Shown here: piece after piece, positions 8,618 to 16,943 of the stretch
Position numbering within the stretch: the first letter of the stretch is position 1
Layout: each line of letters starts with the position of its first letter
Assembly: GCA_002256995.1 (NCBI GenBank)
Contig: NCGX01000009.1
Coordinates: 62,001 to 126,000 of the forward strand
Direction of reading: 5' to 3'
DNA: 64,000 nucleotides
DNA from: Hydrogenophilales bacterium 16-64-40
GTDB taxonomy: Bacteria; Pseudomonadota; Gammaproteobacteria; Burkholderiales; Thiobacillaceae
Notes under the pieces: model-generated
The model's database searches: none
What the model saw: only the letters and a program-made list of their open reading frames with translations
Told to the model about the DNA's origin: nothing
Position numbers and translations under genes: made by a program

Positions 8618-9706
8618 ATGAAGCGACTGATCGTATTCACCCTGATGGCGTTCGGCTGGCTGGCACAGGCGGCTGCAGATGCTTTGCCGCTTGCCAGTCT
8701 CAGCCTGCCGCCCGGATTCGAGATCGAGTTGTTTGCCCGCGTGCCCAACGCACGGCAGATGGCGCTCGGCAACAACACCCTGTTTGTCGGCAGCATGCGC
8801 GCCGGCAAGGTCTATGCGATTCCCCTCAAGGGCGCGCGCAAACCGCTGGTCATTGCCGACGGCTTGAATATGCCGGTGGGCGTGGCGTTTCGTGACGGCG
8901 ACCTCTACGTGTCGGCGGTGAGCCGCATCCTGCGCCTGCGCGATATCGAGGCACGCCTGAACAAACCGCCGCGTCCCGAAACCGTCAGCCAGGCCTATCC
9001 CAGTGACACCCATCACGGCTGGAAATTCATCGCCTTCGGCCCCGACGGCAAGCTCTATGTGCCGGTGGGCGCGCCGTGCAATATCTGCGAACCCGATCCG
9101 GGTCGCTACGCCAACATCACCGCGCTCGATGTGGCGAGCGGCAAGGTCGACGTGGTCGCGCGCGGCGTGCGCAACAGCGTCGGCTTCGACTGGCATCCGC
9201 AAAGCGGCGAGCTGTGGTTCACCGACAACGGGCGCGACCAGATGGGCGACGATGTGCCGCCGGACGAGCTGAACTGGCTTTCCCGACCCGGCCAGCACTT
9301 CGGCTACCCGCACTGCCACGGCGCCTCGGTTGCCGATCCCGAGTTCGGCAAGGGCCGCCGCTGCAGCGAGTTCGTGCCGCCGGTGCAGAACCTGGGCGCG
9401 CACGTCGCCAGCCTCGGCATGCGCTTCTACACCGGAAAACAGTTCCCCGAGCGCTACCGCAACGCCGTCTTCATCGCCGAGCACGGTTCGTGGAACCGCA
9501 GCAGCAAGGTTGGCTATCGCGTCAGCGTGGTGCGCCTGCGGGACAACCGCGCGGTCAGCTACGAGCCCTTCATCAGCGGCTGGCTGCAGGGCGAGTCTGC
9601 CTGGGGCCGCCCCGCCGACGTGCTGGTCATGCCCGATGGCAGCCTCTTGGTGTCGGACGACCATGCCGGCGCGATTTACCGCGTCACCTATCGCGGCAGC
9701 CGGTAA
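8618..9706 (+). CDS. PQQ-dependent sugar dehydrogenase-like (sorbosone dehydrogenase family)
   Basis: 362 residues with an N-terminal signal peptide (LMAFGWLAQAAADA). The rest is a six-bladed beta-propeller of the soluble glucose / L-sorbosone dehydrogenase superfamily. Telling stretches are TDNGRDQMGDDVPPDELN, FGYPHCHG and GSLLVSDDHAGAIYRV. It probably oxidises a sugar-like alcohol in the periplasm; the substrate is unknown. ATG 8618 has AAGGAG upstream. Its 3' end is followed directly by the palindromic element at 9713. Confidence 0.8.
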   Translation: MKRLIVFTLMAFGWLAQAAADALPLASLSLPPGFEIELFARVPNARQMALGNNTLFVGSMRAGKVYAIPLKGARKPLVIADGLNMPVGVAFRDGDLYVSAVSRILRLRDIEARLNKPPRPETVSQAYPSDTHHGWKFIAFGPDGKLYVPVGAPCNICEPDPGRYANITALDVASGKVDVVARGVRNSVGFDWHPQSGELWFTDNGRDQMGDDVPPDELNWLSRPGQHFGYPHCHGASVADPEFGKGRRCSEFVPPVQNLGAHVASLGMRFYTGKQFPERYRNAVFIAEHGSWNRSSKVGYRVSVVRLRDNRAVSYEPFISGWLQGESAWGRPADVLVMPDGSLLVSDDHAGAIYRVTYRGSR

Positions 9707-9712
9707 AATGTC

Positions 9713-9898
9713 AGTGTTCCGAATTGGAAATTAGCGACATAAAAATGCCGAAACCGTCCCCATCCTTTGTTGCCGCGCTCGCCGGGTGTCCAACCCGGCT
9801 GCGCGCGCCGTCGCGGCTGGAAACGGTTTCACCATTTTTATTCTGCGAAAGTCTTTTCGGGGCAATGTCCCCGTCGCGAATGTCCAATTCGGAACACT
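9713..9898. repeat. MITE-like palindromic element with 26-bp terminal inverted repeats
   Basis: Terminal repeats of 26 bp at 9713-9738 and 9873-9898 differ at two positions; the outer 16 bp (AGTGTTCCGAATTGGA) are perfect. A second pair of arms (9739-9757 and 9823-9841, ATAAAAATG then GAAACCGT) continues the palindrome inward, and a GCCGGGT/ACCCGGC hairpin sits at 9782-9800. The right side carries an extra stretch, 9842-9872. It has no coding capacity for a transposase. The element ends one base before the tsaB start codon. No clear target duplication is visible. Confidence 0.7.
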
Positions 9899-9899
9899 C

Positions 9900-10589
9900 A
9901 TGAAACTGCTCGTGCTCGACACCTCCACCGAATACTGCTCTGCCGCGCTGTGGCTGGACGGCCAGATCCAGTCGCGCCGGGTGCTGGCCGGACAGCAGCA
10001 CAGTTCGCTGCTGCTGCCGATGGTGGACGAACTGCTGCGCGAATCGGACATCGGCCTGCGCCAGCTCGACGGCATCGGCTACGGCGCCGGCCCCGGCTCG
10101 TTCACCGGCCTGCGCATTGCCTGCGCGGTGACGCAGGGTCTGGCGTTCGGCGCCGACCTGGCAGTGGTGGGCGTGTCCACGCTGGAATCGATCGCCGAAC
10201 AGGCGGGCGTCCCGCAGGTGTTGACCGTGCTCGATGCGCGCATGGCCGAGGTCTACTGGGCCGCCTATCGGCGCGACGGCACCGGCTGGCGTGCCGTCAG
10301 CGAACCGCAGCTGGCGTTGCCCGAATCGGTCGCCGTACCCTCTGGCGGCGAGTGGGTCGGCGCCGGCAACGGCTTTGCCGCGCTCGGCGAGGTGCTGCGG
10401 CCGCGCCTGGCAGCACAACTCGCGCGCATCGACGACACGCTGATGCCCGACGCCGCCGCCATGGCGCCGCTCGCCGCCCAGGCATTCGAACGCGGCGAGG
10501 GCATGGATGCTGCGCTTGCCGCACCGATCTATCTGCGCGACAAGGTGGCACTGACGGTGGACGAGCGCCGCGCCAAGAAATCCGCATGA
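9900..10589 (+). CDS. tsaB: tRNA threonylcarbamoyladenosine biosynthesis protein TsaB
   Basis: 229 residues. TsaB is the non-catalytic partner that bridges TsaD and TsaE in making t6A37 of ANN-decoding tRNAs. The ASKHA-fold start is typical (MKLLVLDTSTEYCSAALW), as are QQHSSLLLPMVDELL and GPGSFTGLRIA. It overlaps rimI by 4 bases, a common tsaB-rimI arrangement. ATG 9900 is reached immediately after the palindromic element, so there is no normal Shine-Dalgarno; only GGAAC lies in reach. An upstream in-frame ATG at 9786 would run through the element and is less likely. Confidence 0.92.
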   Translation: MKLLVLDTSTEYCSAALWLDGQIQSRRVLAGQQHSSLLLPMVDELLRESDIGLRQLDGIGYGAGPGSFTGLRIACAVTQGLAFGADLAVVGVSTLESIAEQAGVPQVLTVLDARMAEVYWAAYRRDGTGWRAVSEPQLALPESVAVPSGGEWVGAGNGFAALGEVLRPRLAAQLARIDDTLMPDAAAMAPLAAQAFERGEGMDAALAAPIYLRDKVALTVDERRAKKSA

Positions 10590-11068
10590 GCGCCCAGACA
10601 GACACGCCGGTCCACGAGGTCGCGCACCGCCTGCGCCCGATGGCGGACGCCGACCTGCCGCGCATCCACCGCATCGAGCTTGCAAGCTACGAGTACCCGT
10701 GGAGCCTGGGCAATTTCACCGACTCGATGAGCGCCGGCTACAGCATGTGGGTGCGCGAAGCCGAGGGCGAGGTGATCGGGTATTACGCGCTGACGGCGGC
10801 GGCGGGCGAAGCGCATCTGCTCAACCTCACCATCGCGCCGATCTGGCGTCGCCACGGCCTCGGCCGCGATCTGCTCGAGCACTGCCTGGCATGTGCCCGC
10901 GACCACAAGGCCGAAAGCCTGTTTCTTGAAGTGCGCATCTCCAATACGGCGGCGATTGCGCTGTATCACAGCAGCGGTTTCGTCGATCTGGCGGTGCGGC
11001 GCGGCTACTACCCCGCGCGCGACGGGCGCGAGGATGCGCTCATCATGAAAAAAGACCTGACATGCTGA
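10586..11068 (+). CDS. rimI: Ribosomal protein S18-alanine N-acetyltransferase
   Basis: 160 residues, GNAT fold. Acetyl-CoA loop motif is IWRRHGLGRDLLEHCL, preceded by LLNLTIAP. The C-terminal LEVRISNTAAIALYHSSGF is typical of RimI, as is its position directly after tsaB (ATGA overlap). It acetylates the N-terminal alanine of S18 in well-studied bacteria. It overlaps the following udg gene by 7 bases. Confidence 0.9.
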   Translation: MSAQTDTPVHEVAHRLRPMADADLPRIHRIELASYEYPWSLGNFTDSMSAGYSMWVREAEGEVIGYYALTAAAGEAHLLNLTIAPIWRRHGLGRDLLEHCLACARDHKAESLFLEVRISNTAAIALYHSSGFVDLAVRRGYYPARDGREDALIMKKDLTC

Positions 11069-11727
11069 GCCGCGACGACGTTTTCAGCGAACTCGGCATC
11101 GGCCCCGTCTGGCGCCTGCGCGCGACCCCCGCCTCACCCCTCACCGCTGACGCCCCACCTGCCTACACCTGGGACACGCTCACTGACGCCGTCGCCCATT
11201 GCACCGCCTGCAAGCTCTCCGCCACCCGCACCCAGGGTGTGCTCGGCGCGGGCGACCGCAACGCCGATTGGCTCATCATCGGCGAGGCGCCGGGCGTGGA
11301 GGAGGACGCGCAGGGCGAGCCGTTTGTCGGCACGGCCGGCAAGTTGCTCGACGCCATGCTGGCATCGATCGGCCTTGCACGCGGCGACAATGTCTACATC
11401 ACCAATGTGCTGAAATCGCACCCGCCCGGCAACCGCAATCCCGAGCCGGACGAGGTGGCCGCTTGTCGGCCTTATCTGCTGGCGCAGATCGAACTCATCC
11501 AGCCCAAGCTCATCCTTGCGCTGGGACGCTTCGCCGCGCAAAGCCTGCTCGACACCGACGAAACCGTCGAGCACCTGCGCGGCCGGGTGCATGCATTCCA
11601 GGGTGTGCCGCTGGTGGTGACCTATCACCCGGCCTACCTGCTGCGCAAGCTGACCGACAAGGCACGCGCGTGGGAGGACCTGTGCCTGGCGCGGCGCACC
11701 TTCAATTCCCTGACTCCTGACTCCTGA
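11062..11727 (+). CDS. Uracil-DNA glycosylase, family 4 (Fe-S type)
   Basis: 221 residues. Removes uracil from DNA in base excision repair. Motifs: CTAC and further Cys residues for the Fe-S cluster, IIGEAPGVEEDAQGEPFVG, GNRNPEPDE, and TYHPAYLLR containing the HPA motif. This is the thermostable-type family 4, not Ung. The last codons (SLTPDS) and the stop lie inside a CTGACTC heptamer repeat, so the C-terminal end could vary by slippage. It is the third gene of the tsaB-rimI-udg overlap chain. Confidence 0.88.
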   Translation: MLSRDDVFSELGIGPVWRLRATPASPLTADAPPAYTWDTLTDAVAHCTACKLSATRTQGVLGAGDRNADWLIIGEAPGVEEDAQGEPFVGTAGKLLDAMLASIGLARGDNVYITNVLKSHPPGNRNPEPDEVAACRPYLLAQIELIQPKLILALGRFAAQSLLDTDETVEHLRGRVHAFQGVPLVVTYHPAYLLRKLTDKARAWEDLCLARRTFNSLTPDS

Positions 11728-11744
11728 CTCCTGACCCCTGTCCC
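11710..11744. repeat. Heptanucleotide tandem repeat (CTGACTC-type, five units)
   Basis: Five consecutive 7-base units: three CTGACTC, then CTGACCC and CTGTCCC. It spans the udg stop codon and reaches to within 1 base of the next ATG. A 7-base unit is not a multiple of three, so loss or gain of a unit changes the end of the upstream protein. Confidence 0.85.
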
Positions 11745-11745
11745 T

Positions 11746-12801
11746 ATGAAACTTCTGCATTCCGCACTGCGCTTTCGCGTCAATTATTTCTCCGACCTCG
11801 GTCGCCATCAGGTGGTGATCTGGATGCCGGGCGACACCCCGCCGGTCGACGCCCAGGTCGACGTCGGCCCGAAGATCGAGCATGAGGTGCCGAACGAGGC
11901 GTTCCGCAGCGATATCGCGCCGCTCAAACTGGGGCGCTACTATCCGTCACAGCTGCTGCATGCCGACGACGCGCCGGGGCCGATGTTCCGCGTGATGAAG
12001 CTCAACGAAGCGAGCTTCGTCGCCAACTTCAGCCACCCGCTGCAGGGCCGCATCTTCAGCATCGACAGCGGCAAGAGCGATGTCTCGACCGAGCCGGTCG
12101 GCAAGGTCGAGCAGCTGCTGGAATGGAGCGGCATGGAAGCGCAGCAGCAGACGCCGACCGACTTCGAGGGGCCGGATGCATTCAGCCGCGAGGACGAATT
12201 CCCCGACACCGAGTTCTACACCGTGGCCCGCAAGGTCACCCACGTCGACGCCGTGTGCGCGCGCCGCATCCTGGCGCTGTACCGCACCGTGCTGCCGGAG
12301 AACGCGCGGGTGCTCGACCTGATGGCGGGCTGGCGCTCGCATCTGCCGGACACGGTGCAATCCGTGGTCGGCCTGGGCCTCAATAAAGAGGAACTCGCCG
12401 ACAACCCGCAGCTCGCCGAGCGCATCGTCAAGGACATCAATGCCGACCCGACGCTGCCGTTTGCCGACGCCAGCTTCGATGCGGTGGTGTGCACGGTGTC
12501 GTTCGAATACCTGACCCAGCCGCACAAGATTGTGGCGGAGGCCAAGCGGGTGCTGAAGCCGGGCGGCATGTTCGTGGTGACGCTGTCGCACCGTTATTTC
12601 CCGCCCAAGGTCATCAAGCTGTGGACCCAGCTGCATCCGATGGAGCGCATGGCCTGGGTCGGCATGCTGATCAAGCAGGCCGGTTTCAATAAGGTGGAAA
12701 CCTACGTCGAGCGCGGCCTCAAGCGCCCCAAGGATGACCGCTACGCCGACAAGCTGACCGAGTCCGACCCGCTGTTTGCCACCTGGGGCGTCGCGCCCTG
12801 A
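11746..12801 (+). CDS. FKBP/SlyD-like domain fused to SAM methyltransferase
   Basis: 351 residues. Residues about 25-125 resemble the SlyD/SlpA class of FKBP prolyl isomerases, with a conserved HEVPNEAF segment and NFSHPLQGRIFSID matching the family's DFNHPLAGQ. Residues about 185-300 are a class I SAM-dependent methyltransferase (RVLDLMAGW, DPTLPFADASFDAVVC, KRVLKPGGMFVVTLSH). Substrate unknown. The motif I glycine pattern is atypical (LMAGW for DLGCG). A chaperone-guided protein methyltransferase is one possibility (inference). Confidence 0.65.
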   Translation: MKLLHSALRFRVNYFSDLGRHQVVIWMPGDTPPVDAQVDVGPKIEHEVPNEAFRSDIAPLKLGRYYPSQLLHADDAPGPMFRVMKLNEASFVANFSHPLQGRIFSIDSGKSDVSTEPVGKVEQLLEWSGMEAQQQTPTDFEGPDAFSREDEFPDTEFYTVARKVTHVDAVCARRILALYRTVLPENARVLDLMAGWRSHLPDTVQSVVGLGLNKEELADNPQLAERIVKDINADPTLPFADASFDAVVCTVSFEYLTQPHKIVAEAKRVLKPGGMFVVTLSHRYFPPKVIKLWTQLHPMERMAWVGMLIKQAGFNKVETYVERGLKRPKDDRYADKLTESDPLFATWGVAP

Positions 12802-12814
12802 CCGGCCAGCCGCG

Positions 12815-13297
12815 ATGGCGCGCACCCTGGTCGGGCTGATCGCGGACACCCACGGCCTGCTGCGTCCCGAGGCCGTCGCGGCGCTTGAGGGCGCGGCGCA
12901 CATCGTCCACGCCGGTGACATCGGCTCGCGCACCGGCGAGCCGCGGGATGTGCTCGACGCACTGGCGCGCATTGCGCCGCTGACCGTGGTGCGCGGCAAC
13001 AACGACCGCGCCGGCTGGGCGGCGTCGATTCCCCAAACGGCGGATATTGAATTCGAGGCCGTGCGCATCCACGTTTTACACATCCTGGACGAGCTCGCCA
13101 TCGATCCCGCGGCGGCGGGGGTGAATGTGGTCGTGTCGGGTCATTCGCACAAGCCGCATGTTGAAACCCGGGGCGGCGTACTGTTCGTCAATCCGGGAAG
13201 CGCGGGGCCACGCCGGTTCAAGCTGCCGGTCAGCGTGGCCCGCCTGTGGGTGGAAGACGGCCGTGCCGACATAGAGCTGGTTACACTGTTGCAGTAA
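12815..13297 (+). CDS. YfcE/MJ0936-type metallophosphoesterase
   Basis: 160 residues. Compact calcineurin-like phosphodiesterase with the full metal-site motif series: IADTHG, HAGDIGS, GNND, SGHSHKP and NPGSAGPRR. Cytoplasmic; family members hydrolyse phosphodiesters, and the physiological substrate is uncertain. It starts 14 bases after the methyltransferase stop on the same strand. Confidence 0.85.
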   Translation: MARTLVGLIADTHGLLRPEAVAALEGAAHIVHAGDIGSRTGEPRDVLDALARIAPLTVVRGNNDRAGWAASIPQTADIEFEAVRIHVLHILDELAIDPAAAGVNVVVSGHSHKPHVETRGGVLFVNPGSAGPRRFKLPVSVARLWVEDGRADIELVTLLQ

Positions 13298-13365
13298 AGT
13301 TGTCCTAGACTGGGCTCGGCTGTTGTATATCGGGCCTGACACACACATTGAACGAGGAGCGCGAC

Positions 13366-14019
13366 ATGTTGAAATGGCTGATGGTGAGTTTCATGGCCCT
13401 GACCCTTTCCGGCTGCGGCTACAACACGCTGCAGAGTACAGACGAGGACATCAAGGCCACCTGGGCCGAGGTGCTGAACCAGTACCAGCGCCGCGCCGAT
13501 CTGGTGCCGAACCTGGTCAACGTGGTGAAGGGCTACGCGGCGCACGAGCAGGAGGTGTTCATCTCGGTGACCGAAGCGCGCGCCCGTGTCGGCGCGATCC
13601 AGGCGACGCCCGAACTGATCAACGACGAAGCCGCGTTCCAGAAATTCATCGCCGCGCAGGGTGAACTGACCGGCGCGATCTCGCGTCTCTTGCTGGTGGC
13701 GGAAAACTATCCGCAACTGAAGGCCGACGGCCTGTTCCGCGACCTGCAGGCGCAGCTCGAAGGCACCGAGAACCGCATCACCGTCGCGCGCAACCGCTAC
13801 ATCGCCGCAGTGAAAACCTACAACGTCACGGTGCGCTCCTTCCCGTCCAATCTCACCGCGATGGTGTTCGGCTACAAGACCAAGCCGAGCTTCACGGTGG
13901 AAAACGAGGCGACCATCGCCGTGCCGCCGACGGTCGACTTCGGCAAGCCCGCACCGGCACCGGCACCGGCCGCGCCTGTAGGCGGCGGCGCATCCGGCAC
14001 CCCGTCGCCCGGCTATTGA
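13366..14019 (+). CDS. lemA: LemA family lipoprotein
   Basis: 217 residues. Lipobox LTLSGC near residue 17 indicates a lipoprotein. The body has the LemA core: TWAEVLNQYQRRADLVPNLV, GYAAHEQEVF, SRLLLVAENYPQLKA and ENRITVARNRYIAAVKTYN. The tail is Pro/Ala-rich. LemA is commonly encoded with TPM-domain proteins, as here. ATG 13366 is chosen because GAGGAG lies 8 bases upstream; an in-frame TTG at 13348 is less likely. Confidence 0.9.
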   Translation: MLKWLMVSFMALTLSGCGYNTLQSTDEDIKATWAEVLNQYQRRADLVPNLVNVVKGYAAHEQEVFISVTEARARVGAIQATPELINDEAAFQKFIAAQGELTGAISRLLLVAENYPQLKADGLFRDLQAQLEGTENRITVARNRYIAAVKTYNVTVRSFPSNLTAMVFGYKTKPSFTVENEATIAVPPTVDFGKPAPAPAPAAPVGGGASGTPSPGY

Positions 14020-14026
14020 GTCGCGG

Positions 14027-14872
14027 ATGAACCGGTTGCTCCGGACGCGCTTCGCGTTCGGCTTTCTGCTGGCGACGCTTGCGCTGCTCGCCTGGGCCCA
14101 GGTCGCAGTGCCGGACCTGTCGCGCCGCGTCACCGACCTCACCGCCACGCTCAGCGCCGATCAGGTCGCTGCACTCGAAAGCAAGCTGGCCGCATTCGAA
14201 GCGCAGCAGGGCAGCCAGATTGCCGTCCTCCTCCTCCCCACCACCCAGCCCGAGGACATCGCCCAGTTCGGCATCCGCGTCGCCGAGCAGTGGAAAATCG
14301 GCCGCGAGAAAATCGACGACGGCGTGATCCTGATCGTCGCCAAAGACGATCGCAAGCTGCGGCTGGAAGTCGGCTACGGGCTGGAGGGCGCGATTCCCGA
14401 CGCCATCGCCAAACGGGTGATCGCTGAAACCATCACGCCCTACTTCAAGGCGGGCGATTACTACGGCGGCATCGACGCCGGCGTGCAGCAACTGATGCGG
14501 GTGATCGAGGGTGAGCCGTTGCCGCCGCCGCCCCGCGAGGCGGGCGGCAACGGGGGCGATGGCGCCTTCGTCATGCTCATCGTCGGCGGCATGATCGCCG
14601 GCTGGCTGCTCTCCCTGCTGATGGGCCGCCCGGCAGCGGCCGGGGTCGCCGCGCTCGGCAGCGGGGCAGTGGGGGCGATGCTGCTGGGGCTCACCCCGCT
14701 GTTGCTGTTCATCGCCGTGTTCGTGTTCGCCGGCGTGGCAGGGGGAGGCCGCCACGGCGGCGGCTGGACCAGCGGCGGTGGCGGATTCGGCAGGGGAGGC
14801 GGCTTCGGCGGCGGTTCCTGGGGCGGTGGCGGCGGTGGATTCGGCGGCGGAGGCGCATCGGGCTCATGGTGA
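14027..14872 (+). CDS. TPM-domain membrane protein (YgcG family)
   Basis: 281 residues: a signal peptide, a TPM domain (residues about 30-155, from RRVTDLTATLS to VGYGLEGAIPD), then two hydrophobic segments (about 180-230) and a Gly/Ser-rich C-terminus (about 240-281). This matches the YgcG/TPM_phosphatase family, anchored with the TPM domain outside the cytoplasm. It follows lemA by 7 bases, an arrangement common in Proteobacteria. Exact function is unknown; a membrane or photosystem-repair type role is proposed for the fold. Confidence 0.85.
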   Translation: MNRLLRTRFAFGFLLATLALLAWAQVAVPDLSRRVTDLTATLSADQVAALESKLAAFEAQQGSQIAVLLLPTTQPEDIAQFGIRVAEQWKIGREKIDDGVILIVAKDDRKLRLEVGYGLEGAIPDAIAKRVIAETITPYFKAGDYYGGIDAGVQQLMRVIEGEPLPPPPREAGGNGGDGAFVMLIVGGMIAGWLLSLLMGRPAAAGVAALGSGAVGAMLLGLTPLLLFIAVFVFAGVAGGGRHGGGWTSGGGGFGRGGGFGGGSWGGGGGGFGGGGASGSW

Positions 14873-15372
14873 ATTTCAGGCGTTGGCTCAAACACATGTT
14901 CATGCCGCCGTGGGCGTGGCGGCGCGCGTTTCCGCAGGCTGCGCTCGACGCCATCGAGGCCGCGATCCGTGCCAGCGAAACCGCCCACGGCGGCGAAGTC
15001 CGCTTCGCGATCGAGAACAGCCTGCCCGGCGTCCTGGCCTGGCGCGGCATCAGCGGCCGCGAACGTGCGATCGAGATGTTCTCCAACCTGCGCGTGTGGG
15101 ACACCGAACACAACAGCGGCGTGCTGATCTATCTGCTGCTGGCCGACCACGACATCGAAATCGTCGCCGACCGCGGCATCGCCGCGCAGGTGGACCCGGC
15201 CGCCTGGGAGGCGGTGGCGCAGACGATGGAAGCGGCGTTCAGGCAGGGCGAGTTCGAGCGCGGCGCGCTGGAAGGCATCCAGCAAATTAGTGTGCTGCTG
15301 GCAGCGCACTTCCCGCCCTCCGGGCATAATCCGGACGAACTGGCGAATCGGCCCGTGATTGTGAGGAGATGA
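14866..15372 (+). CDS. Second TPM-domain protein
   Basis: 168 residues, a compact TPM domain without a signal peptide: AIEAAIRASETAHGGEVRFAI, REQAIEMF-like RERAIEMFSNLRVWDT, and NSGVLIYLLLADHDIEIVAD. It overlaps the preceding TPM gene by 7 bases and ends 1 base before the NfeD gene, so all are one transcript. It is the usual third gene in lemA-TPM-TPM sets. Confidence 0.85.
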   Translation: MVNFRRWLKHMFMPPWAWRRAFPQAALDAIEAAIRASETAHGGEVRFAIENSLPGVLAWRGISGRERAIEMFSNLRVWDTEHNSGVLIYLLLADHDIEIVADRGIAAQVDPAAWEAVAQTMEAAFRQGEFERGALEGIQQISVLLAAHFPPSGHNPDELANRPVIVRR

Positions 15373-15373
15373 G

Positions 15374-15781
15374 ATGCAGGCGTATGTCGTGTGGTGGATT
15401 CTGGCGGCGGTGCTGGTGGGCGTGGAGCTCACCAGCGGCACGTTCTATCTGCTGGTGTATGGCCTGGCGGCCGCAGCGGCAGGCGTGGCCGCCTGGCTCG
15501 GCGCCGGTTTGTTCATGCAATTGCTGACGGCAGGCGTCATCGCCACGCTGGGCACCCTGGCACTGCGTCACTGGAAACGGAGCACCGCGCATCCCGAATC
15601 CTCGCTGCAGAACATGGACATCGGCCAGACCGTATCGGTCGAATCCTGGCAGGGCGGTCGCGGCCAGGTCAAATACCGTGGTGCGCTGTGGGATGCCGAG
15701 GCCGAGTCGGCCGGCGTCGACAGCACGCACCCGCTGGTCATTCGTGCCGTCAAGGGCAATACGCTGATCCTGGGCAATTGA
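15374..15781 (+). CDS. NfeD family membrane protein
   Basis: 135 residues. Two transmembrane helices (about 5-25 and 30-65) are followed by a short OB-fold-like domain (GQTVSVESWQGGRGQVKYRG). Short NfeD proteins partner SPFH/stomatin proteins in membrane microdomains, and here an SPFH gene follows by 83 bases. Translation starts almost directly at the stop of the TPM gene, with GAGGAG upstream. Confidence 0.85.
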   Translation: MQAYVVWWILAAVLVGVELTSGTFYLLVYGLAAAAAGVAAWLGAGLFMQLLTAGVIATLGTLALRHWKRSTAHPESSLQNMDIGQTVSVESWQGGRGQVKYRGALWDAEAESAGVDSTHPLVIRAVKGNTLILGN

Positions 15782-15864
15782 AACCGGGACGGCGCAACAG
15801 CTGATTCCGGGACACTAAAACTCCGGGACAGCGCAGTACTTAATAAATCAAAGGGAGAAACACA

Positions 15865-16785
15865 ATGGATGTTGTCGCACTCGTCATTCTGGTTGTCATC
15901 GCTATCGTCGTCGCCAAGGGCGTGCGCGTCGTCCCGCAGCAAAACGCCTGGGTGGTCGAACGCCTCGGCAAGTTCCACGCCGTGCTCGGCCCCGGCCTCA
16001 ACCTCGTCATCCCCTTCATCGATACCGTCGCCTACAAGCATTCGCTGAAGGAAATCCCGCTCGACGTGCCGAGCCAGATCTGCATCACCCGCGACAACAC
16101 CCAGCTCGCGGTCGACGGCATCCTCTACTTCCAGGTCACCGACCCCAAGATGGCGTCCTACGGCGCGAGCGACTACATCGATGCCATTTCGCAGCTGGCG
16201 CAGACCACCCTGCGCTCGATGATCGGCCGCATGGAAATGGACCGCACCTTCGAAGAGCGCGACGACATCAACCGCGGCGTCGTGCTGGCGCTGAACGAAG
16301 CCTCGACCAACTGGGGCGTCAAGGTACTGCGCTACGAGATCAAGGACCTCACCCCGCCGAAGGAAATTCTTCACGCCATGCAGCGGCAGATCACCGCCGA
16401 GCGCGAAAAGCGCGCGCTCATCGCATCCAGCGAAGGCCGCATGCAGGAGCAGATCAACATCGCCACCGGCGCGCGCAACGCGGCGATCCAGGAATCCGAA
16501 GGCGAGATGCAGGCGGCGATCAACGTCGCCCAGGGCGAGGCCGAAGCGATCAAGGCCATTGCCGCCGCCAACGCCGAAGCCATCGCCCGCGTCGCGCGTG
16601 CCGTCGAACTGCCCGGCGGCATGCAGGCGGTGAACCTGAAGGTCGCCGAAAAATACGTCGAAGCCTTCGCCGGCATCGCCAAGGCCGGCAACACCCTGAT
16701 CGTGCCGTCCAACATGGCGGACATCAGCACGCTGATCGCGGGGGCGATGAGCGTGGTGAAGTCGAGTGGGGCGGGCGCGCAGTAA
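15865..16785 (+). CDS. SPFH/stomatin-prohibitin protein (QmcA type)
   Basis: 306 residues. One N-terminal transmembrane helix (VVALVILVVIAIVVAKG), then the SPFH domain (VVPQQNAWVVERLGKFHAVL, GLNLVIPFIDTVAY, SQICITRDN) and a helical flotillin-like part with AREA/QGEAEAIKAIAAAN repeats. It is a membrane scaffold that works with the NfeD protein encoded just upstream. GGGAG precedes the ATG. The leader 15784-15833 has three CCGGGACA-like copies. Confidence 0.9.
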   Translation: MDVVALVILVVIAIVVAKGVRVVPQQNAWVVERLGKFHAVLGPGLNLVIPFIDTVAYKHSLKEIPLDVPSQICITRDNTQLAVDGILYFQVTDPKMASYGASDYIDAISQLAQTTLRSMIGRMEMDRTFEERDDINRGVVLALNEASTNWGVKVLRYEIKDLTPPKEILHAMQRQITAEREKRALIASSEGRMQEQINIATGARNAAIQESEGEMQAAINVAQGEAEAIKAIAAANAEAIARVARAVELPGGMQAVNLKVAEKYVEAFAGIAKAGNTLIVPSNMADISTLIAGAMSVVKSSGAGAQ

Positions 16786-16840
16786 ACAGAGCTGAAGTCC
16801 TGCGGCTTAACTCATATCTGGGCACCCGCGACGAACTGAC

Positions 16841-16882
16841 CATGAATCAAGCAGTTACGGCACATCAGTATGTTCTGCGAAT
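16841..16882. repeat. Left copy of a diverged direct repeat flanking the cassette region
   Basis: About 42 bp resembling 19772-19809 on the same strand. Shared parts are CATGA-TC, GTTAC-GC, CAG-AT and an identical TTCTGCGAAT. The two copies bracket the two cassettes and the IS. Just upstream, GGCTTAACTC (16804-16813) resembles the right arm of an attC site and may be a remnant. Confidence 0.5.
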
Positions 16883-16943
16883 TTTGATAATACAGACCGA
16901 CCGGTCTGCTGAATAACTGTTAGGGTTTTCATCGGGGAAGTTG

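Noticed and set aside
16897-16912. CAGACCGACCGGTCTG palindrome before cassette 1, considered as an attI site
   Set aside because: No integrase gene or attI-like direct repeats nearby; kept only as a possible short operator or remnant.
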